Shown one piece after another: positions 9,199 through 18,935 of a stretch of 64,000 bases of DNA. Below the pieces are notes generated by a model that was not told the origin of the DNA, made no database searches, and saw nothing but the letters and a program-made list of their open reading frames with translations. How positions within the stretch are numbered: position 1 is the stretch's first letter; the number at the start of each line of letters is the position of its first letter. Where the stretch lies: assembly GCF_038008325.1 (NCBI RefSeq), contig NZ_JBBOYW010000001.1:2904001-2968000 (forward strand), written 5' to 3'. The translations under genes and the position numbers were made by a program. Source of the stretch: Lysinibacillus sp. FSL K6-0232. GTDB lineage: Bacteria; Bacillota; Bacilli; Bacillales_A; Planococcaceae.

Positions 9199-10019
9199 TG
9201 TTTTTCTTGCTCCTTTTTCACTCTGTTTTTTGCTAGGATAAAAATTGGCTCTAGTTCGCCATCCTCATAAATAAATGATAACGATGTAATCGGTACTGTA
9301 CCGACAGTAAAGAAATGCATTGTCATCTGTGCTAATACATCATACCCTGTTTCATTACGAATATCACCTATAATTAACACATCTTGATGAGGCACTGACA
9401 ATGTCATATCGCCCTCTACCTGAGCACGCATTTCTTTTAAAAAGCTCTCATTTAAAATACGGCTTGCATCATACCCGTCATTCACATTGACAAAATAAAA
9501 TAGATTGCCTGCTACTTCATCTTTTTTATACGTAGTTGGTAACTGCTTAACGGAAAATCTAGCCATTTCGCGAATTTGCTCCACTGTTAATTGTAATGCT
9601 TCAAGCATGGATTCATCAATAAAGCGATATGTTTTTCCTAAATCAAGCGCATAAAAAATACGCGTTTCGGCTGTATGCTCTGTCGTAATAAATGCATGTC
9701 CCTCTTTTGATGCTTGTGGATATGATGTTGCACGAATCACAGGGTAAATTTGTGTTGTTTGCTGGAAGCCTTGCTCTGCCTCTTGCTCCATTGCATGAAA
9801 GGTTTGTTCAATTGTATAGACAACTTCTGCAATAGCCGCTTCTTGTTTATCATTATATTTAGCCGCAATGCCCGGCAAGGAAAGCTCCATTCCCTTCCCA
9901 AGCTTTCTATGATTTAAGCGTAATTTATCATGCTTTTTATCATAGTGAAATTCAAAGCTCTCTGTATTTAACCGCTCTTTTAGTAGCTCTGCAAGCTGTT
10001 CTGACTTTATTTGCTTCAT
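9195..10019 (-). CDS. ytpQ: DUF1444 family protein YtpQ
   Basis: 274 residues, matching the length and start (MKQIKSEQLAELLKERLN) of the DUF1444 family found next to ytpR throughout Bacillaceae. No catalytic motif or membrane segment is visible; it is a cytosolic protein of unknown function. It overlaps ytpR by four bases. B. subtilis has a thioredoxin-like gene (ytpP) upstream of ytpQ; that gene is absent here and a lipoprotein gene occupies the position. Confidence 0.9.
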   Translation of the reverse strand: MKQIKSEQLAELLKERLNTESFEFHYDKKHDKLRLNHRKLGKGMELSLPGIAAKYNDKQEAAIAEVVYTIEQTFHAMEQEAEQGFQQTTQIYPVIRATSYPQASKEGHAFITTEHTAETRIFYALDLGKTYRFIDESMLEALQLTVEQIREMARFSVKQLPTTYKKDEVAGNLFYFVNVNDGYDASRILNESFLKEMRAQVEGDMTLSVPHQDVLIIGDIRNETGYDVLAQMTMHFFTVGTVPITSLSFIYEDGELEPIFILAKNRVKKEQEKQ

Positions 10020-10060
10020 TTTTATTCACATCCTATTTTTAGCTAACACAGCTTCTAACA

Positions 10061-10114
10061 ATAATAAAAATCCACATTGCTTGCAAGCTTCTCGCAGGAG
10101 TTTATGTGGATTTT
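10061..10114 (-). terminator. Terminator of the 10175 lipoprotein gene
   Basis: Arms AAAAATCCACAT (10066-10077) and ATGTGGATTTT (10104-10114) read into TTTTTATTATT on the minus strand. Confidence 0.85.
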
Positions 10115-10174
10115 AACACGTTCATATAAGCTGGGTGTAATTGGTCTATTACATCTATCAAAAATCCTATCCAG

Positions 10175-10693
10175 TTACTTTATCTTAACGGAATGAACAA
10201 TTTTCGTCATGTCTCGCAAATTATCCTCAATATGCTTTGCTTGTGAAATCGTTGTCATTTTTATGCCGCCACTGCTTACAATTAGCTCCATTTCATCCTC
10301 TTGCTCTGTCTGAAGAACTGCTGTAAAGCCAAAACGACCATCCTTTTCATAGGTCATTTCTTCAATAATTTTAGCGGCATCGTTTTCCTGTAAAAGATTA
10401 TAATATAGCTTACTATCTTGTGCTTCACGATCATTAATAAAAAGAATATAGCTTTCTTTTCCTTTTGAAATCACAATATTGTATTCATCTGAACTATCTT
10501 CAATGTTAAATTTTGAAGGCAGGTATAATTTGATTTGACCAACTTGTTCTGTATGCTGTTCTGGCTCTTCAGCAAAAACAGTTTCTGTTATTTGAAGTCC
10601 GTTCGCAATTTGCTCATCAATAGATTGACTACAGCCAGCAAGTCCCAGAAGTAAAAGCATTAAGCCAATAGCTTTTAGCCACTTATATGACAT
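10175..10693 (-). CDS. Predicted lipoprotein of unknown function
   Basis: 172 residues. A lipoprotein signal (SYKWLKAIGLMLLLLGLAGC, lipobox LAGC) predicts a diacylglycerol-anchored protein on the outer face of the membrane. The mature part is charged and mixed alpha/beta, with 'KLYLPSKFNIEDSSDEYN' and several 'ILFIND'-type strands. I do not recognise the family. It sits 84 bases after the DUF84 gene in the same direction, so it may be co-transcribed, and it ends at its own terminator. It lies where B. subtilis has ytpP. Confidence 0.75.
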   Translation of the reverse strand: MSYKWLKAIGLMLLLLGLAGCSQSIDEQIANGLQITETVFAEEPEQHTEQVGQIKLYLPSKFNIEDSSDEYNIVISKGKESYILFINDREAQDSKLYYNLLQENDAAKIIEEMTYEKDGRFGFTAVLQTEQEDEMELIVSSGGIKMTTISQAKHIEDNLRDMTKIVHSVKIK

Positions 10694-10777
10694 TTCTCTC
10701 TTCCCTTCACTACTAAGTTTTTTCTATTTTAAAAAAATCTTTCATAAGTTGCAACCTCACGACTTTATTCTTATCAT

Positions 10778-11299
10778 TTATTTTTGTGAATATGTAAATA
10801 AATATTGTCCGATTAAAAGTGATACAATATGCTCAAACATTACTTGTCTACTAACTAAACCTTGCGTAAAAATACCTACAGCACCCATACCTTGCCGAAT
10901 ATCTTGACGTTTTGTATATTGCTCCATAATGGGTCCAAGTTCTCCACCAGCTTTTATTTCCTGGGCAATTTCTTTTGGTAATATAATTTGTGCACCTGCT
11001 GCTGTCAATATTGTACCATCTGCAACAGTAAGTGCTCCCCAGTTGCAAATATACATAGCATCAGCAATTTCCACAACACCACCCTCTAAGCCAAATGATA
11101 GCTGTGCATTTGTTTGTACCATAGCATTTTGGGCACGGTTTATAGCGCCTGCTCGTGTTTCCTCATTGCCGATTGGCTGATCTGCTACTTCAGAAGCCGC
11201 CTTTACATGAGAAAAGCTTGCATTCTTAAAATAGTGTTGAGCAATTGCTTCAACTGCCTCTACTTTTGCTTTATTTGTTGTTCCAATTGCAATCTTCAT
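10778..11299 (-). CDS. DUF84 family NTP phosphatase (inosine/xanthosine triphosphatase-like)
   Basis: 173 residues, full length for the DUF84/YjjX family, which shares the HAM1/Maf-type fold and hydrolyses non-canonical purine triphosphates such as ITP and XTP to protect nucleic acids. Family motifs seen are IGTTNKAKVEAV at the N-terminus (phosphate-binding), EETRAGAINRAQNA and SFGLEGGV. It is followed by the lipoprotein gene. Substrate specificity cannot be read from the sequence. Confidence 0.82.
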   Translation of the reverse strand: MKIAIGTTNKAKVEAVEAIAQHYFKNASFSHVKAASEVADQPIGNEETRAGAINRAQNAMVQTNAQLSFGLEGGVVEIADAMYICNWGALTVADGTILTAAGAQIILPKEIAQEIKAGGELGPIMEQYTKRQDIRQGMGAVGIFTQGLVSRQVMFEHIVSLLIGQYLFTYSQK

Positions 11300-11322
11300 C
11301 TAACCCCTACTTTCTTTCCATA

Positions 11323-11350
11323 GAAAAAGATGCCCGCTAAAGGCATCTTT
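11323..11350 (-). terminator. Terminator of ytoP
   Basis: Arms AAAAGATGCC (11325-11334) and GGCATCTTT (11342-11350) form a compact hairpin followed by a T-rich tract on the minus strand. Confidence 0.85.
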
Positions 11351-11358
11351 CTAACTTC

Positions 11359-12435
11359 CTATACATTAGCGCGAATCGTTTCTAATGTCGAACGATCTGC
11401 TTTTTTCACTAATTCAATAATTAATGCTTTCGCTGCTGCATAATCATCAATATGAATAATCGACGCTGCTGTATGAACGTATCGTGAGCAAATACCAATT
11501 ACTGCACTTGGTACACCATCATTGGCAATATGCACCTTCCCTGCATCTGTGCCGCCTGGTGAAATAAAGTATTGATATGGGATATGATTGGACTCAGCTG
11601 TATCTAAAATAAACTCTCGTATGCCTCGATGTGTAATCATTGTACGATCATGAATACGTAGCAATGCACCTTTGCCGAGCTGCCCAAATTGATTTTTATC
11701 TCCTGACATATCATTTGCAGGCGAAGCATCTAATGCAAAGAATAAATCTGGCTTAATCATATTGGCAGATACTTGTGCGCCACGTAAGCCAACCTCTTCC
11801 ATCACATTTGCACCTGCATATAAATGCGAACTGAGTTTTTCGTGTTGTACTTCTTTCATTAATTCAATCGCTAGACCACAGCCATAGCGATTATCCCAAG
11901 CTTTTGCCATAATTTTTTTCGGGTTTGCCATTGGTGTAAATGGACAAATTGGAATAACGGATTGCCCTGGGCGAACACCAAGAGCGATTGCATCTTCTTT
12001 ATTGTCAGCACCAATATCAATCAGCATATTTTTAATATCCATTGGCTTAGAACGCTCAGCATCTGTTAATAAATGCGGTGGAATAGATGATACAACTCCT
12101 GGAATTGCACCGTTTTTCGTAAATACCTCTACACGCTGTGCCAGCATGACTTGGTTCCACCAGCCTCCTAATGTTTGAAAGCGCAGCATGCCATTGTCTG
12201 TGATAGATGTCACCATAAACGCTACTTCATCCATATGCCCTGCTACTAACACTTTAGGCGCATCAGCAACCTCACTATATTTAACACCGAAAATACCACC
12301 TAAATTGTCTTGAATCATTTCATCTGAATATTTTTTTAACTCGGAACGCATAAATGCGCGAACAGCATGTTCATTCCCAGGCGCACCCGGTAGCTCTGTT
12401 AATGTTTGAAATAATTGTAATGTTTCTTTATCCAT
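11359..12435 (-). CDS. ytoP: M42 family glutamyl aminopeptidase/deblocking aminopeptidase
   Basis: 358 residues. The M42 di-zinc aminopeptidase pattern is complete: HMDEV (first metal His/Asp), AWDNRYGCG with bridging Asp, [12 protein letters not shown] with the catalytic Glu pair, ALDASPAND, and GGTDAGKVH toward the C-terminus. These cytosolic, usually oligomeric enzymes trim N-terminal residues from peptides. It sits head to head with ytzB, the same arrangement as ytoP-ytzB in B. subtilis. Confidence 0.93.
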   Translation of the reverse strand: MDKETLQLFQTLTELPGAPGNEHAVRAFMRSELKKYSDEMIQDNLGGIFGVKYSEVADAPKVLVAGHMDEVAFMVTSITDNGMLRFQTLGGWWNQVMLAQRVEVFTKNGAIPGVVSSIPPHLLTDAERSKPMDIKNMLIDIGADNKEDAIALGVRPGQSVIPICPFTPMANPKKIMAKAWDNRYGCGLAIELMKEVQHEKLSSHLYAGANVMEEVGLRGAQVSANMIKPDLFFALDASPANDMSGDKNQFGQLGKGALLRIHDRTMITHRGIREFILDTAESNHIPYQYFISPGGTDAGKVHIANDGVPSAVIGICSRYVHTAASIIHIDDYAAAKALIIELVKKADRSTLETIRANV

Positions 12436-12594
12436 GATGCCTATCTCTCCCTACGAAGTAGAATATTTTTCTTGCCTATTGTATCATATTTATTTCTGAA
12501 TTCGAAATATTGAACCATTTCTTTCAAATCGTGAACGTGCATTCACTCTATAGGCTATGCTAAAATAAAAAATATAGAAAAGGAGGAAGGAAAC

Positions 12595-12909
12595 ATGAAA
12601 TTACGTGATTTTTTAATCGGTGTTGCAACTGGCTTAGCTGCCGCAGTCATTATTAAAGAAGCTAGTGAAAAAGTTTCTCCATTCGTACCCGCAGGACAAG
12701 TACTTGAAAACATAAAAAGAGAATTTAAAAAGGATGCGCCAATTGACGGCTCTTGGATTTTTATGAAAACTGAGGATTATACAAATGGTATTATGACAAT
12801 CCCAGTCTATCGTGGAGGCATTTCCCGTATGCATGAAGGTGAACTACAAACCTTCGAATTTGCTGCTGATGCACGCTCAGGTGTTGTTGTAGAACTAACA
12901 GAAGTATAA
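12595..12909 (+). CDS. ytzB: YtzB-like small membrane-anchored protein
   Basis: 104 residues. A short N-terminal hydrophobic stretch (FLIGVATGLAAAVII, about 6-20) could anchor it in the membrane. The remainder resembles a single PepSY-type fold (KREFKKDAPIDGSW ... GGISRMHEGELQTFEFAADA). An AAAGGAGGAAGG ribosome-binding site precedes the ATG. Divergent from ytoP. Its role is unknown; PepSY domains often restrain proteases, so a link to the neighbouring peptidase is possible but unproven. Confidence 0.8.
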   Translation: MKLRDFLIGVATGLAAAVIIKEASEKVSPFVPAGQVLENIKREFKKDAPIDGSWIFMKTEDYTNGIMTIPVYRGGISRMHEGELQTFEFAADARSGVVVELTEV

Positions 12910-12918
12910 CTAACAAAT

Positions 12919-12965
12919 GAAGGGGCTATGCAAAAGGTAAACATCTTTTTTGCAATAGCCCCTTC
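12919..12965. terminator. Bidirectional terminator between ytzB and the ATP-grasp gene
   Basis: GAAGGGGCTATGCAAAA (12919-12935) pairs with TTTTGCAATAGCCCCTTC (ending 12965), with one bulge, between convergent genes. Confidence 0.85.
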
Positions 12966-12971
12966 TTTCAT

Positions 12972-14198
12972 TTATTCAGATAAGCCTTTATTATTAAAGT
13001 ATTTTTTATACTTTCGATAATAGTTTAAGTTATTAAGTGTAAGCTTTGCCCAGCGCTTAGCATTCATATCCTCATTAAAGTATAGTGAGTTTGTATATTT
13101 ACCCTCACGAATTAATTTCTTCGCCTCTAATTTTAGCTTTTCATTCGATGCATATTTAAAGAGTACGCCCTTTGGAATAACCATCCATAAATGCTTATTC
13201 TCCACATAAGTTGTTTCCTGCTCAATATTTAGCATATGATCATCTGCCACATACTTCATTAAATTATGACCGCTTGCTGTGACATAATAGCTGGAGCGAC
13301 CATTGCGCAAATTAATTTCAAATAGCTTATACTGCTTATCTCGAATATCATATTTCATATCGAAATTCGCAAAGCCTGTATAGCCAATATCCTCTAAAAA
13401 GAAGCGTACTTGATCCATTAATTCCTTATCATATGTTGTCACGATGGCTGCGTAACTGCCAATGCCTTCAGGCGAATGCTCCTCAAGTATTGGATTACCT
13501 AAGCACATGAGCTTCACTTTGCCATCTTTCCCGACATAAGCATTTAACACGCGCATATAGGAATCATCACCAGGGATAAATTCTTGAATAATCATTGTAT
13601 CCTGATAGGTTGAGCTATAAATCGCCTTTAAAATAGCTGTTTTTTCTGCTTCATTATAAGCGACAAAAACCTTTTTCTTGCCTGGGAATGTACATGCCCA
13701 ATACTCTACAGAATTGGACGCTTTTAAAATGATTGGGTAATCGAATGGTGGTGTAAAGTTTTCATAGTTATCAGCTGTTACCGTTGTTGTACCTGGATAT
13801 TTGAAATTATATTGGTCACACATTTTATAGAAATTTTCCTTTAGTAAAATTTCATCCATTAATGACTCATCAATATACGGAACAGTAAAATGCTCCTGTA
13901 GTGCAGGCTTATTTTTAATAATAAGCTTTGCATAATCATCACCACATGCTAATAGTAATAATTTTTTATCCCCATATTGTTTTGCCACCTGTGCAAGTGC
14001 AGGGACAAAAACATCTTGTTCATTTAAACGATCAATTTCTTGAAAATGTAAAATATGGCTATCTTGTGTGGCTGTTAAATGAGAACGCCCTAACACAAGC
14101 GGTTTAATGCCATACGCCTCGTAAAATGCACGTGCCATACCGTATGCATTCATATCTGATCCTAGTAAAACAGGTAAAAATGGTTGCTCAGTTGCCAT
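12972..14198 (-). CDS. ATP-grasp ligase, probable D-aspartate ligase for the peptidoglycan cross-bridge
   Basis: 408 residues. The opening (PVLLGSDMNAYGMARAFYEAY) closely recalls the D-aspartate ligase Asl of Enterococcus faecium, which adds D-Asp to the stem-peptide lysine. ATP-grasp features follow: an ATP-binding lysine strand PIILKASNSVEYW, the hinge MIIQEFIPGDDSYMRV, and the metal-binding FEINLRNGRSSYY. It is cytosolic with no signal peptide. Lysinibacillus peptidoglycan is L-Lys-D-Asp (A4alpha), so such an enzyme is expected. No racemase gene lies nearby, but dat is 4 kb away. Another carboxylate-amine ligase function remains possible. Confidence 0.65.
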   Translation of the reverse strand: MATEQPFLPVLLGSDMNAYGMARAFYEAYGIKPLVLGRSHLTATQDSHILHFQEIDRLNEQDVFVPALAQVAKQYGDKKLLLLACGDDYAKLIIKNKPALQEHFTVPYIDESLMDEILLKENFYKMCDQYNFKYPGTTTVTADNYENFTPPFDYPIILKASNSVEYWACTFPGKKKVFVAYNEAEKTAILKAIYSSTYQDTMIIQEFIPGDDSYMRVLNAYVGKDGKVKLMCLGNPILEEHSPEGIGSYAAIVTTYDKELMDQVRFFLEDIGYTGFANFDMKYDIRDKQYKLFEINLRNGRSSYYVTASGHNLMKYVADDHMLNIEQETTYVENKHLWMVIPKGVLFKYASNEKLKLEAKKLIREGKYTNSLYFNEDMNAKRWAKLTLNNLNYYRKYKKYFNNKGLSE

Positions 14199-14266
14199 GT
14201 TTATTTCAACTCTCTTTATAATTTAGTATCGTGTTTAGTGTATCATATTTTCCATATTGTTCACGA

Positions 14267-14313
14267 ACAAAAAAGGCGAGGTATCGACATTTTATGATGC
14301 CAAGTACCTCGTC
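14267..14313 (-). terminator. Terminator of trmB-ytnP
   Basis: Arms GGCGAGGTA (14275-14283) and TACCTCGTC (14305-14313) end in TTTTTTGTTC on the minus strand. Confidence 0.85.
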
Positions 14314-14318
14314 TTGTA

Positions 14319-15182
14319 TTAAAACGTAATAACAGCTTGTCTGCCACGCTCTAGCTTATCTACAATTTCCTTGCCTGTTGCATCCCATTTAATCATACGG
14401 TAGTACGCATCATGATAGAAAATAAAGCCATAGTTATTGGCAAGTGCTTCCTTCATAAGACGTTCCTTGGCAAAGACACTTGTCATTGGGTAATCGTCAT
14501 ATGCTAATACCCATAAAGGATTTTGGTGAGCATGCGTTGGCATAATATCAGCCATATGCAATAATACTTCACCATTTTGCGTTAGTTTAATAATGGCATG
14601 ACCTTCACTATGACCACCTGTATGAATCATTTCAATACCTGGTGCTACCTCTACTGTATCTTCATACGTTTCCACTAAGTGCTGTACAGGCTCCCAGTTC
14701 TCTTTCCAATACGTATTTCTGGAGCGAATATTCGGGTTACGCATTTCATCCCATTCAATTTTCGTGACAAAAATTTTAGCATTTGGGAATGTTGGTACAA
14801 GGACATCCCCCTCCCAGCGTGTTAAGCCTCCTGCATGATCGAAATGCAAATGCGTCATTAATACAACATCAATATCCGCTGCTGTTAAGCCAAGCTCCTG
14901 TAAGCTAGCTGCCAATGAGCCTTCTTCTGTGACACCAAAGTTTCGTAATTGCTTTTCATTTAATTTGTTAAAGCCTACACCTGTATCAATCAAATAGTTT
15001 TTCCCCTCATATTGAATAAGAATTGGCTCTGTTGGCAACTCAATTTGATTTTTTTCGTTTACAGGATATTTGCGTGACCATAGCGGCTTTGGTACAACGC
15101 CAAACATTGCACCACCATCTAGGCATGTAACACCCCCGTTTAGCCATGATAATGACATACTGTGAAACTGTAACTGATCCAT
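14319..15182 (-). CDS. ytnP: MBL-fold hydrolase, YtnP-like lactonase
   Basis: 287 residues. The metallo-beta-lactamase zinc motif [12 protein letters not shown] is intact, followed by downstream ligands in [22 protein letters not shown] and FYHDAYY. B. subtilis YtnP is a quorum-quenching lactonase homologue of similar length, also directly after trmB (12-base gap here), so the two are probably one operon. The enzyme is cytosolic; the natural substrate is not established. Confidence 0.88.
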   Translation of the reverse strand: MDQLQFHSMSLSWLNGGVTCLDGGAMFGVVPKPLWSRKYPVNEKNQIELPTEPILIQYEGKNYLIDTGVGFNKLNEKQLRNFGVTEEGSLAASLQELGLTAADIDVVLMTHLHFDHAGGLTRWEGDVLVPTFPNAKIFVTKIEWDEMRNPNIRSRNTYWKENWEPVQHLVETYEDTVEVAPGIEMIHTGGHSEGHAIIKLTQNGEVLLHMADIMPTHAHQNPLWVLAYDDYPMTSVFAKERLMKEALANNYGFIFYHDAYYRMIKWDATGKEIVDKLERGRQAVITF

Positions 15183-15193
15183 CCATACTCCCC

Positions 15194-15844
15194 CTACAAT
15201 TTAGTGATAAATTGCGATTCTAATCGATAAATCGGCTGCCCCTTTGCAGAAAACTTCTGCTCATATTCTGTCATCACATTGTCCTCTGGCATGTTAGCAT
15301 GTAAATCAAGCGAAACATATTTTAATAACATACCATATTCAGACATACTGATTAATGAATATTCAAACAGACCACGGTTATCCGTTTTAAAATGGATTTC
15401 CCCATTATCCACCAAAATCGACTCATATAATTTCAAAAAACCCTCGTGTGTTAAACGTCTTTTAGCATGACGCTTTTTTGGCCAAGGATCTGAGAAATTC
15501 AGGTATACACGTGATACATCATTTTTATCAAAGAATTTATTTAAGTCCGCGCCATTTACTTTTAATAATCGTAAATTCGCTGGAGAATTTGCCTCTAAAA
15601 TTTTCTCTAATGCACAAACAATCACACTATCATAAAGCTCAATGCCAATGTAGTTGATATGCGGATTTTGCAGAGCCATTCCTTTTACAAATTGCCCTTT
15701 TCCAGTACCTACCTCAATATGGATGGGATGGTCATTACCAAAAACAGCCTGCCAATTTCCTTTAAAGTCTTCAGGATTTGGAATAATCACCTCTGGATGA
15801 TTTTCAATCATTTCCTCCGCCCAAGGCTTATTTCGTAATCTCAA
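15194..15844 (-). CDS. trmB: tRNA (guanine-N7-)-methyltransferase
   Basis: 216 residues, standard TrmB length. It methylates G46 of tRNA using SAM. The SAM-binding loop is [11 protein letters not shown], with EL of IGIELYD as the ribose-binding acidic motif; [12 protein letters not shown] is the TrmB signature for catalysis and tRNA contact. The gene leads into ytnP and follows ytlR in the same orientation. Confidence 0.96.
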   Translation of the reverse strand: MRLRNKPWAEEMIENHPEVIIPNPEDFKGNWQAVFGNDHPIHIEVGTGKGQFVKGMALQNPHINYIGIELYDSVIVCALEKILEANSPANLRLLKVNGADLNKFFDKNDVSRVYLNFSDPWPKKRHAKRRLTHEGFLKLYESILVDNGEIHFKTDNRGLFEYSLISMSEYGMLLKYVSLDLHANMPEDNVMTEYEQKFSAKGQPIYRLESQFITKL

Positions 15845-15920
15845 TGTTTTTCCTCATTTCTTTCTTGTAAAATTATTAATTTTTTATAGTATAACGTATT
15901 CCTCTTTAAATCGCATAAAA

Positions 15921-16868
15921 TTATTGCGAAATGTTATCTCCATTTTGTGCTATAACCTGCCATGCTTGTTGCTTCACTGTACAATGAATAGTAGTGCCCT
16001 GCTGCATCACTCCAATATAATTACCATCTGTATGGCAATCCACCTGATGCCCCTCTACAACAATATTAAAATACTGTTCTTGTAAAAAGGTAATTTCCTT
16101 AAATTTTGTATGCTTGCCAAAAAATACTGTAACAAAGGCGAATAATAACTTTATGGGAGAAATTCCATGGACAATTGTTAGATCAACAAGCCCATCATCT
16201 GCCTTAGCAGCAGGAGCAATTTTCATCCCTCCGCCAAAATAAGGCTGATTGCTCGCTGCGACAAACCATACTCGCTGAAAATGCCGTGTTTGTTCAACTG
16301 AATGTACTGTTACATTAAAACAATTAAAATGAAATAGCCCTCTTATAACAGCAACAGCGTATGAAAGCTTACCTAGCCCGACTTTATTGAGGTAAAACTT
16401 GATGCGAGATGTATTAATAGCTTTTGCTACATATGCATCAAACCCTACACCTGTATTATTAACAAAGATGTCACTTTGCCTATCGCTAGGCTCAATAATG
16501 CCAATATCCATCTTTGTACTTGCCATCGCTGTTTTCACATACGCTTCAATTTGATTAGCATTGCGAAAGATTGGAAAATAACGTGCAAAATCATTGCCAG
16601 AACCAGCACGTACAACACCGATTACAATAAACTCATTATGTACTATACCACTAACTACCTCATGGATTGTGCCATCACCACCAATAACAATGATTAGCTT
16701 TTTACTATGATGTTGCTGTGCCCAATGCTTGGCTATTTTCGTTCCATGCCCTTCATATGCTGTAAAAGCGACTTCATAGGCAATTGTTAGTTGCTGTTGA
16801 AGCTGTTGCCAAACCTTTTTTGCTCGACCATTGCCAGCAGCTTCATTCACAATAAATAAAAGCTGCAT
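15921..16868 (-). CDS. ytlR: Diacylglycerol kinase-family lipid kinase YtlR
   Basis: 315 residues from the ATG at 16868, whose AGAGGA site lies in the last codons of the upstream gene, pointing to translational coupling. The DAGK catalytic fold is clear: FIVNEAAGNGRAKKVW at the N-terminus, IVIGGDGTIHEVVSG (nucleotide-binding GGDGT) and GSGNDFARY. The family phosphorylates diacylglycerol or related lipids; the essential DgkB branch is related, so the exact substrate is uncertain. An in-frame extension to 16904 lacks a ribosome-binding site and was discarded. Confidence 0.87.
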   Translation of the reverse strand: MQLLFIVNEAAGNGRAKKVWQQLQQQLTIAYEVAFTAYEGHGTKIAKHWAQQHHSKKLIIVIGGDGTIHEVVSGIVHNEFIVIGVVRAGSGNDFARYFPIFRNANQIEAYVKTAMASTKMDIGIIEPSDRQSDIFVNNTGVGFDAYVAKAINTSRIKFYLNKVGLGKLSYAVAVIRGLFHFNCFNVTVHSVEQTRHFQRVWFVAASNQPYFGGGMKIAPAAKADDGLVDLTIVHGISPIKLLFAFVTVFFGKHTKFKEITFLQEQYFNIVVEGHQVDCHTDGNYIGVMQQGTTIHCTVKQQAWQVIAQNGDNISQ

Positions 16869-16870
16869 AG

Positions 16871-17875
16871 TTAATCCTCTGGTGATGAGTTCGTTTGCTG
16901 CCAAATATCGCGATTAAAGGATGTTGTTTGTACATTATTTAAAATGGTTTGGGCAGCGCGAATTTGCATATGCTTCATCGGTGAAGATGCTTTTCGTAAA
17001 TGCTCAATCCATTCTCCGTAATTGCGGCGATCCACAAAACGTACCCCGAATGGTGAGCCGGGATAGTCAAAATAGCCATTGCGCGTTAACACAACCTTGC
17101 GAATAGGCATATTAATATGATCTTGCTTAAATAATTGTGTAAGCACTGATTCCATACGTCCTAAATTAATCGTAGGATTTAGCACTTTTGCATCCTTTGT
17201 GCCTACTTTTTTGAGCCAAAAACGATCGCTGCCGCCAACATATACAGCTTGATTTTCAGCCTCTAAAACCGTAATACAAATGCATTCAGTCGGCGACATT
17301 AGCACTACATCAAGCTCAATCGGCGCTTTTCTTATTTGTAATATCGGGTAATAAAATAACAAGTAGTTATCTGGTAATGTTTGCAATAACATGCGTAGTA
17401 AAGAATCACGCATAAAGCGAGGGTCCACATACGATTTTTCTCGTAATGTTGAGCTCGCCCATTTTATTTGAAAATGGAAAAATTGATCGATAAACATTCG
17501 TTTAAGCTCATGAATTGATTGTGGTGCATAGACAATTTTAGGCTCAAATGTTAAGGTTGTTTCCTCCTCTGGAATGATATCCTCATCACTCATCAGTTCA
17601 TTTGAGATTTCTAATTGTTCTACATCCTCTGATACTTCTTTTTGACGTCCAGCAAATATTTTTTTCAAGAAAGAAAACCTTTCCTTTTCTTCGAAAACAT
17701 CTGTTTCTGCCTCATTGTCGACATGTTGCCATTCGCTAATATCCTCCCCCAATTCCCACTGACGCCTAATGCGCTCCCATTGGCTTTTCTTTAGGCGGAC
17801 AAATTGTGTTGGATATCTCGCTAAATCAATTTGATAGCGTGAAATATAATCTTGTAATTTCACCAATTGTGCCAT
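16871..17875 (-). CDS. ytlQ: YtlQ-like protein with a degenerate NERD-type domain
   Basis: 334 residues. The centre (about 165-260) resembles a nuclease-related NERD domain: 'IELDVVLMSPTECICITVLE' parallels the usual strand-turn-strand with Glu-x-Asp, but the later Glu-x-Lys is replaced by LEA, so nuclease activity is doubtful. The N-terminal third is charged and acidic. It is transcribed just ahead of ytlR (stop to start two bases apart), as in B. subtilis ytlQ-ytlR. Function unknown. Confidence 0.7.
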   Translation of the reverse strand: MAQLVKLQDYISRYQIDLARYPTQFVRLKKSQWERIRRQWELGEDISEWQHVDNEAETDVFEEKERFSFLKKIFAGRQKEVSEDVEQLEISNELMSDEDIIPEEETTLTFEPKIVYAPQSIHELKRMFIDQFFHFQIKWASSTLREKSYVDPRFMRDSLLRMLLQTLPDNYLLFYYPILQIRKAPIELDVVLMSPTECICITVLEAENQAVYVGGSDRFWLKKVGTKDAKVLNPTINLGRMESVLTQLFKQDHINMPIRKVVLTRNGYFDYPGSPFGVRFVDRRNYGEWIEHLRKASSPMKHMQIRAAQTILNNVQTTSFNRDIWQQTNSSPED

Positions 17876-18001
17876 GCAAGGTCACTCCATTCTTCCTTAC
17901 TTTTGTTGTACTAAAAGAGGCAGTTATACTCATTACATCGACATTTGTTCTACAATGTTCAATATGTAAAATTGTTCAATTGCTGTGTTTATATTTTACC
18001 A

Positions 18002-18037
18002 TTAAAAAGAGAACTATCCATATAGAATAGTTCCTCT
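18002..18037 (-). terminator. Terminator of pepV-dat
   Basis: AGAGAACTAT pairs with ATAGTTCCTCTT (one bulged position), followed by TTTTTAATG on the minus strand. Confidence 0.75.
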
Positions 18038-18053
18038 TCTTTACAAGATTCTC

Positions 18054-18908
18054 TTATTTTGCATTTATAGCAAGCGGCAGTTTTGCCTCGAAAGCTTGCT
18101 GTAATTTACGTGTCCATTCGCCTGGAACTCCAGCACCAATTTGATGGCCATCCACATCAATGACAGGTGTAATTTCAGATGATACAGATGACACAATTAT
18201 TTCATCCATTGTAAGAACATCTGCTTTTGTCATTGGCTCTTCAATAACAGGTAAATTAATTTCTTCCGCACATTTTAAAATAACTTGACGTGTAATACCA
18301 TTTAAGATGAAGTTATTCGCTGGATGTGTATAAAGCTTGCCATCTTTAATGCCGTATACATTTGCGGACGAGCATTCTGTTACGATATCCCCACGATGTA
18401 AAATGGCTTCATAGCAACCTTTTTCAGCCGCCTCCTGCTTAGCAAGTACAGCCCCAAGTAAGTTTAACGATTTAATATCACAGCGTAACCAACGGATATC
18501 CTCTACAAACGTAGCCTTTACGCCTTTTTCAAAGTTTTCATATGCGCGTTCACCCGCTTTGACATTACCCGTTAATACAGCTGGAACACTTGCATCTGGG
18601 AAAACATGATTACGGGAATTAGCACCACGTGTAATTTGGAAATAAACATGCCCTGTATCTAAATTATTTTTTTCAATAAGGTCGTGTAATAATTTGTGTA
18701 ACACGTCTTTTGTATAAGGAATAACAAGACGAATTTTTTCGGCGCTCGCATAGAAACGATCAATATGTTCTTGTGCTGTAAACATATTTCCGTTATATAC
18801 TTTAACTACTTCATAAATACCATCACCAAACTGATAGCCTCTATCTTCTGGTGATATTGCAATAGATCCTTCTTCAACAATTTGATCATTCCATAATGAA
18901 TATGCCAT
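18054..18908 (-). CDS. dat: D-amino acid aminotransferase
   Basis: 284 residues. This PLP enzyme (fold type IV) interconverts D-Ala, D-Glu and D-Asp with their 2-oxo acids, supplying D-amino acids for the cell wall. The N-terminus (AYSLWNDQIVEEGSI) and much of the length match the classical 'Bacillus sphaericus' D-AAT as I recall it. The PLP lysine is K146 in DIKSLNLLGAV; the phosphate-binding TPVIDVDG region and the EGC...ECSSANVYG segment are intact. It is 27 bases after pepV and probably co-transcribed. Confidence 0.96.
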   Translation of the reverse strand: MAYSLWNDQIVEEGSIAISPEDRGYQFGDGIYEVVKVYNGNMFTAQEHIDRFYASAEKIRLVIPYTKDVLHKLLHDLIEKNNLDTGHVYFQITRGANSRNHVFPDASVPAVLTGNVKAGERAYENFEKGVKATFVEDIRWLRCDIKSLNLLGAVLAKQEAAEKGCYEAILHRGDIVTECSSANVYGIKDGKLYTHPANNFILNGITRQVILKCAEEINLPVIEEPMTKADVLTMDEIIVSSVSSEITPVIDVDGHQIGAGVPGEWTRKLQQAFEAKLPLAINAK

Positions 18909-18935
18909 GTTTTGTTCATCCTTTTCGTCTTTAAA

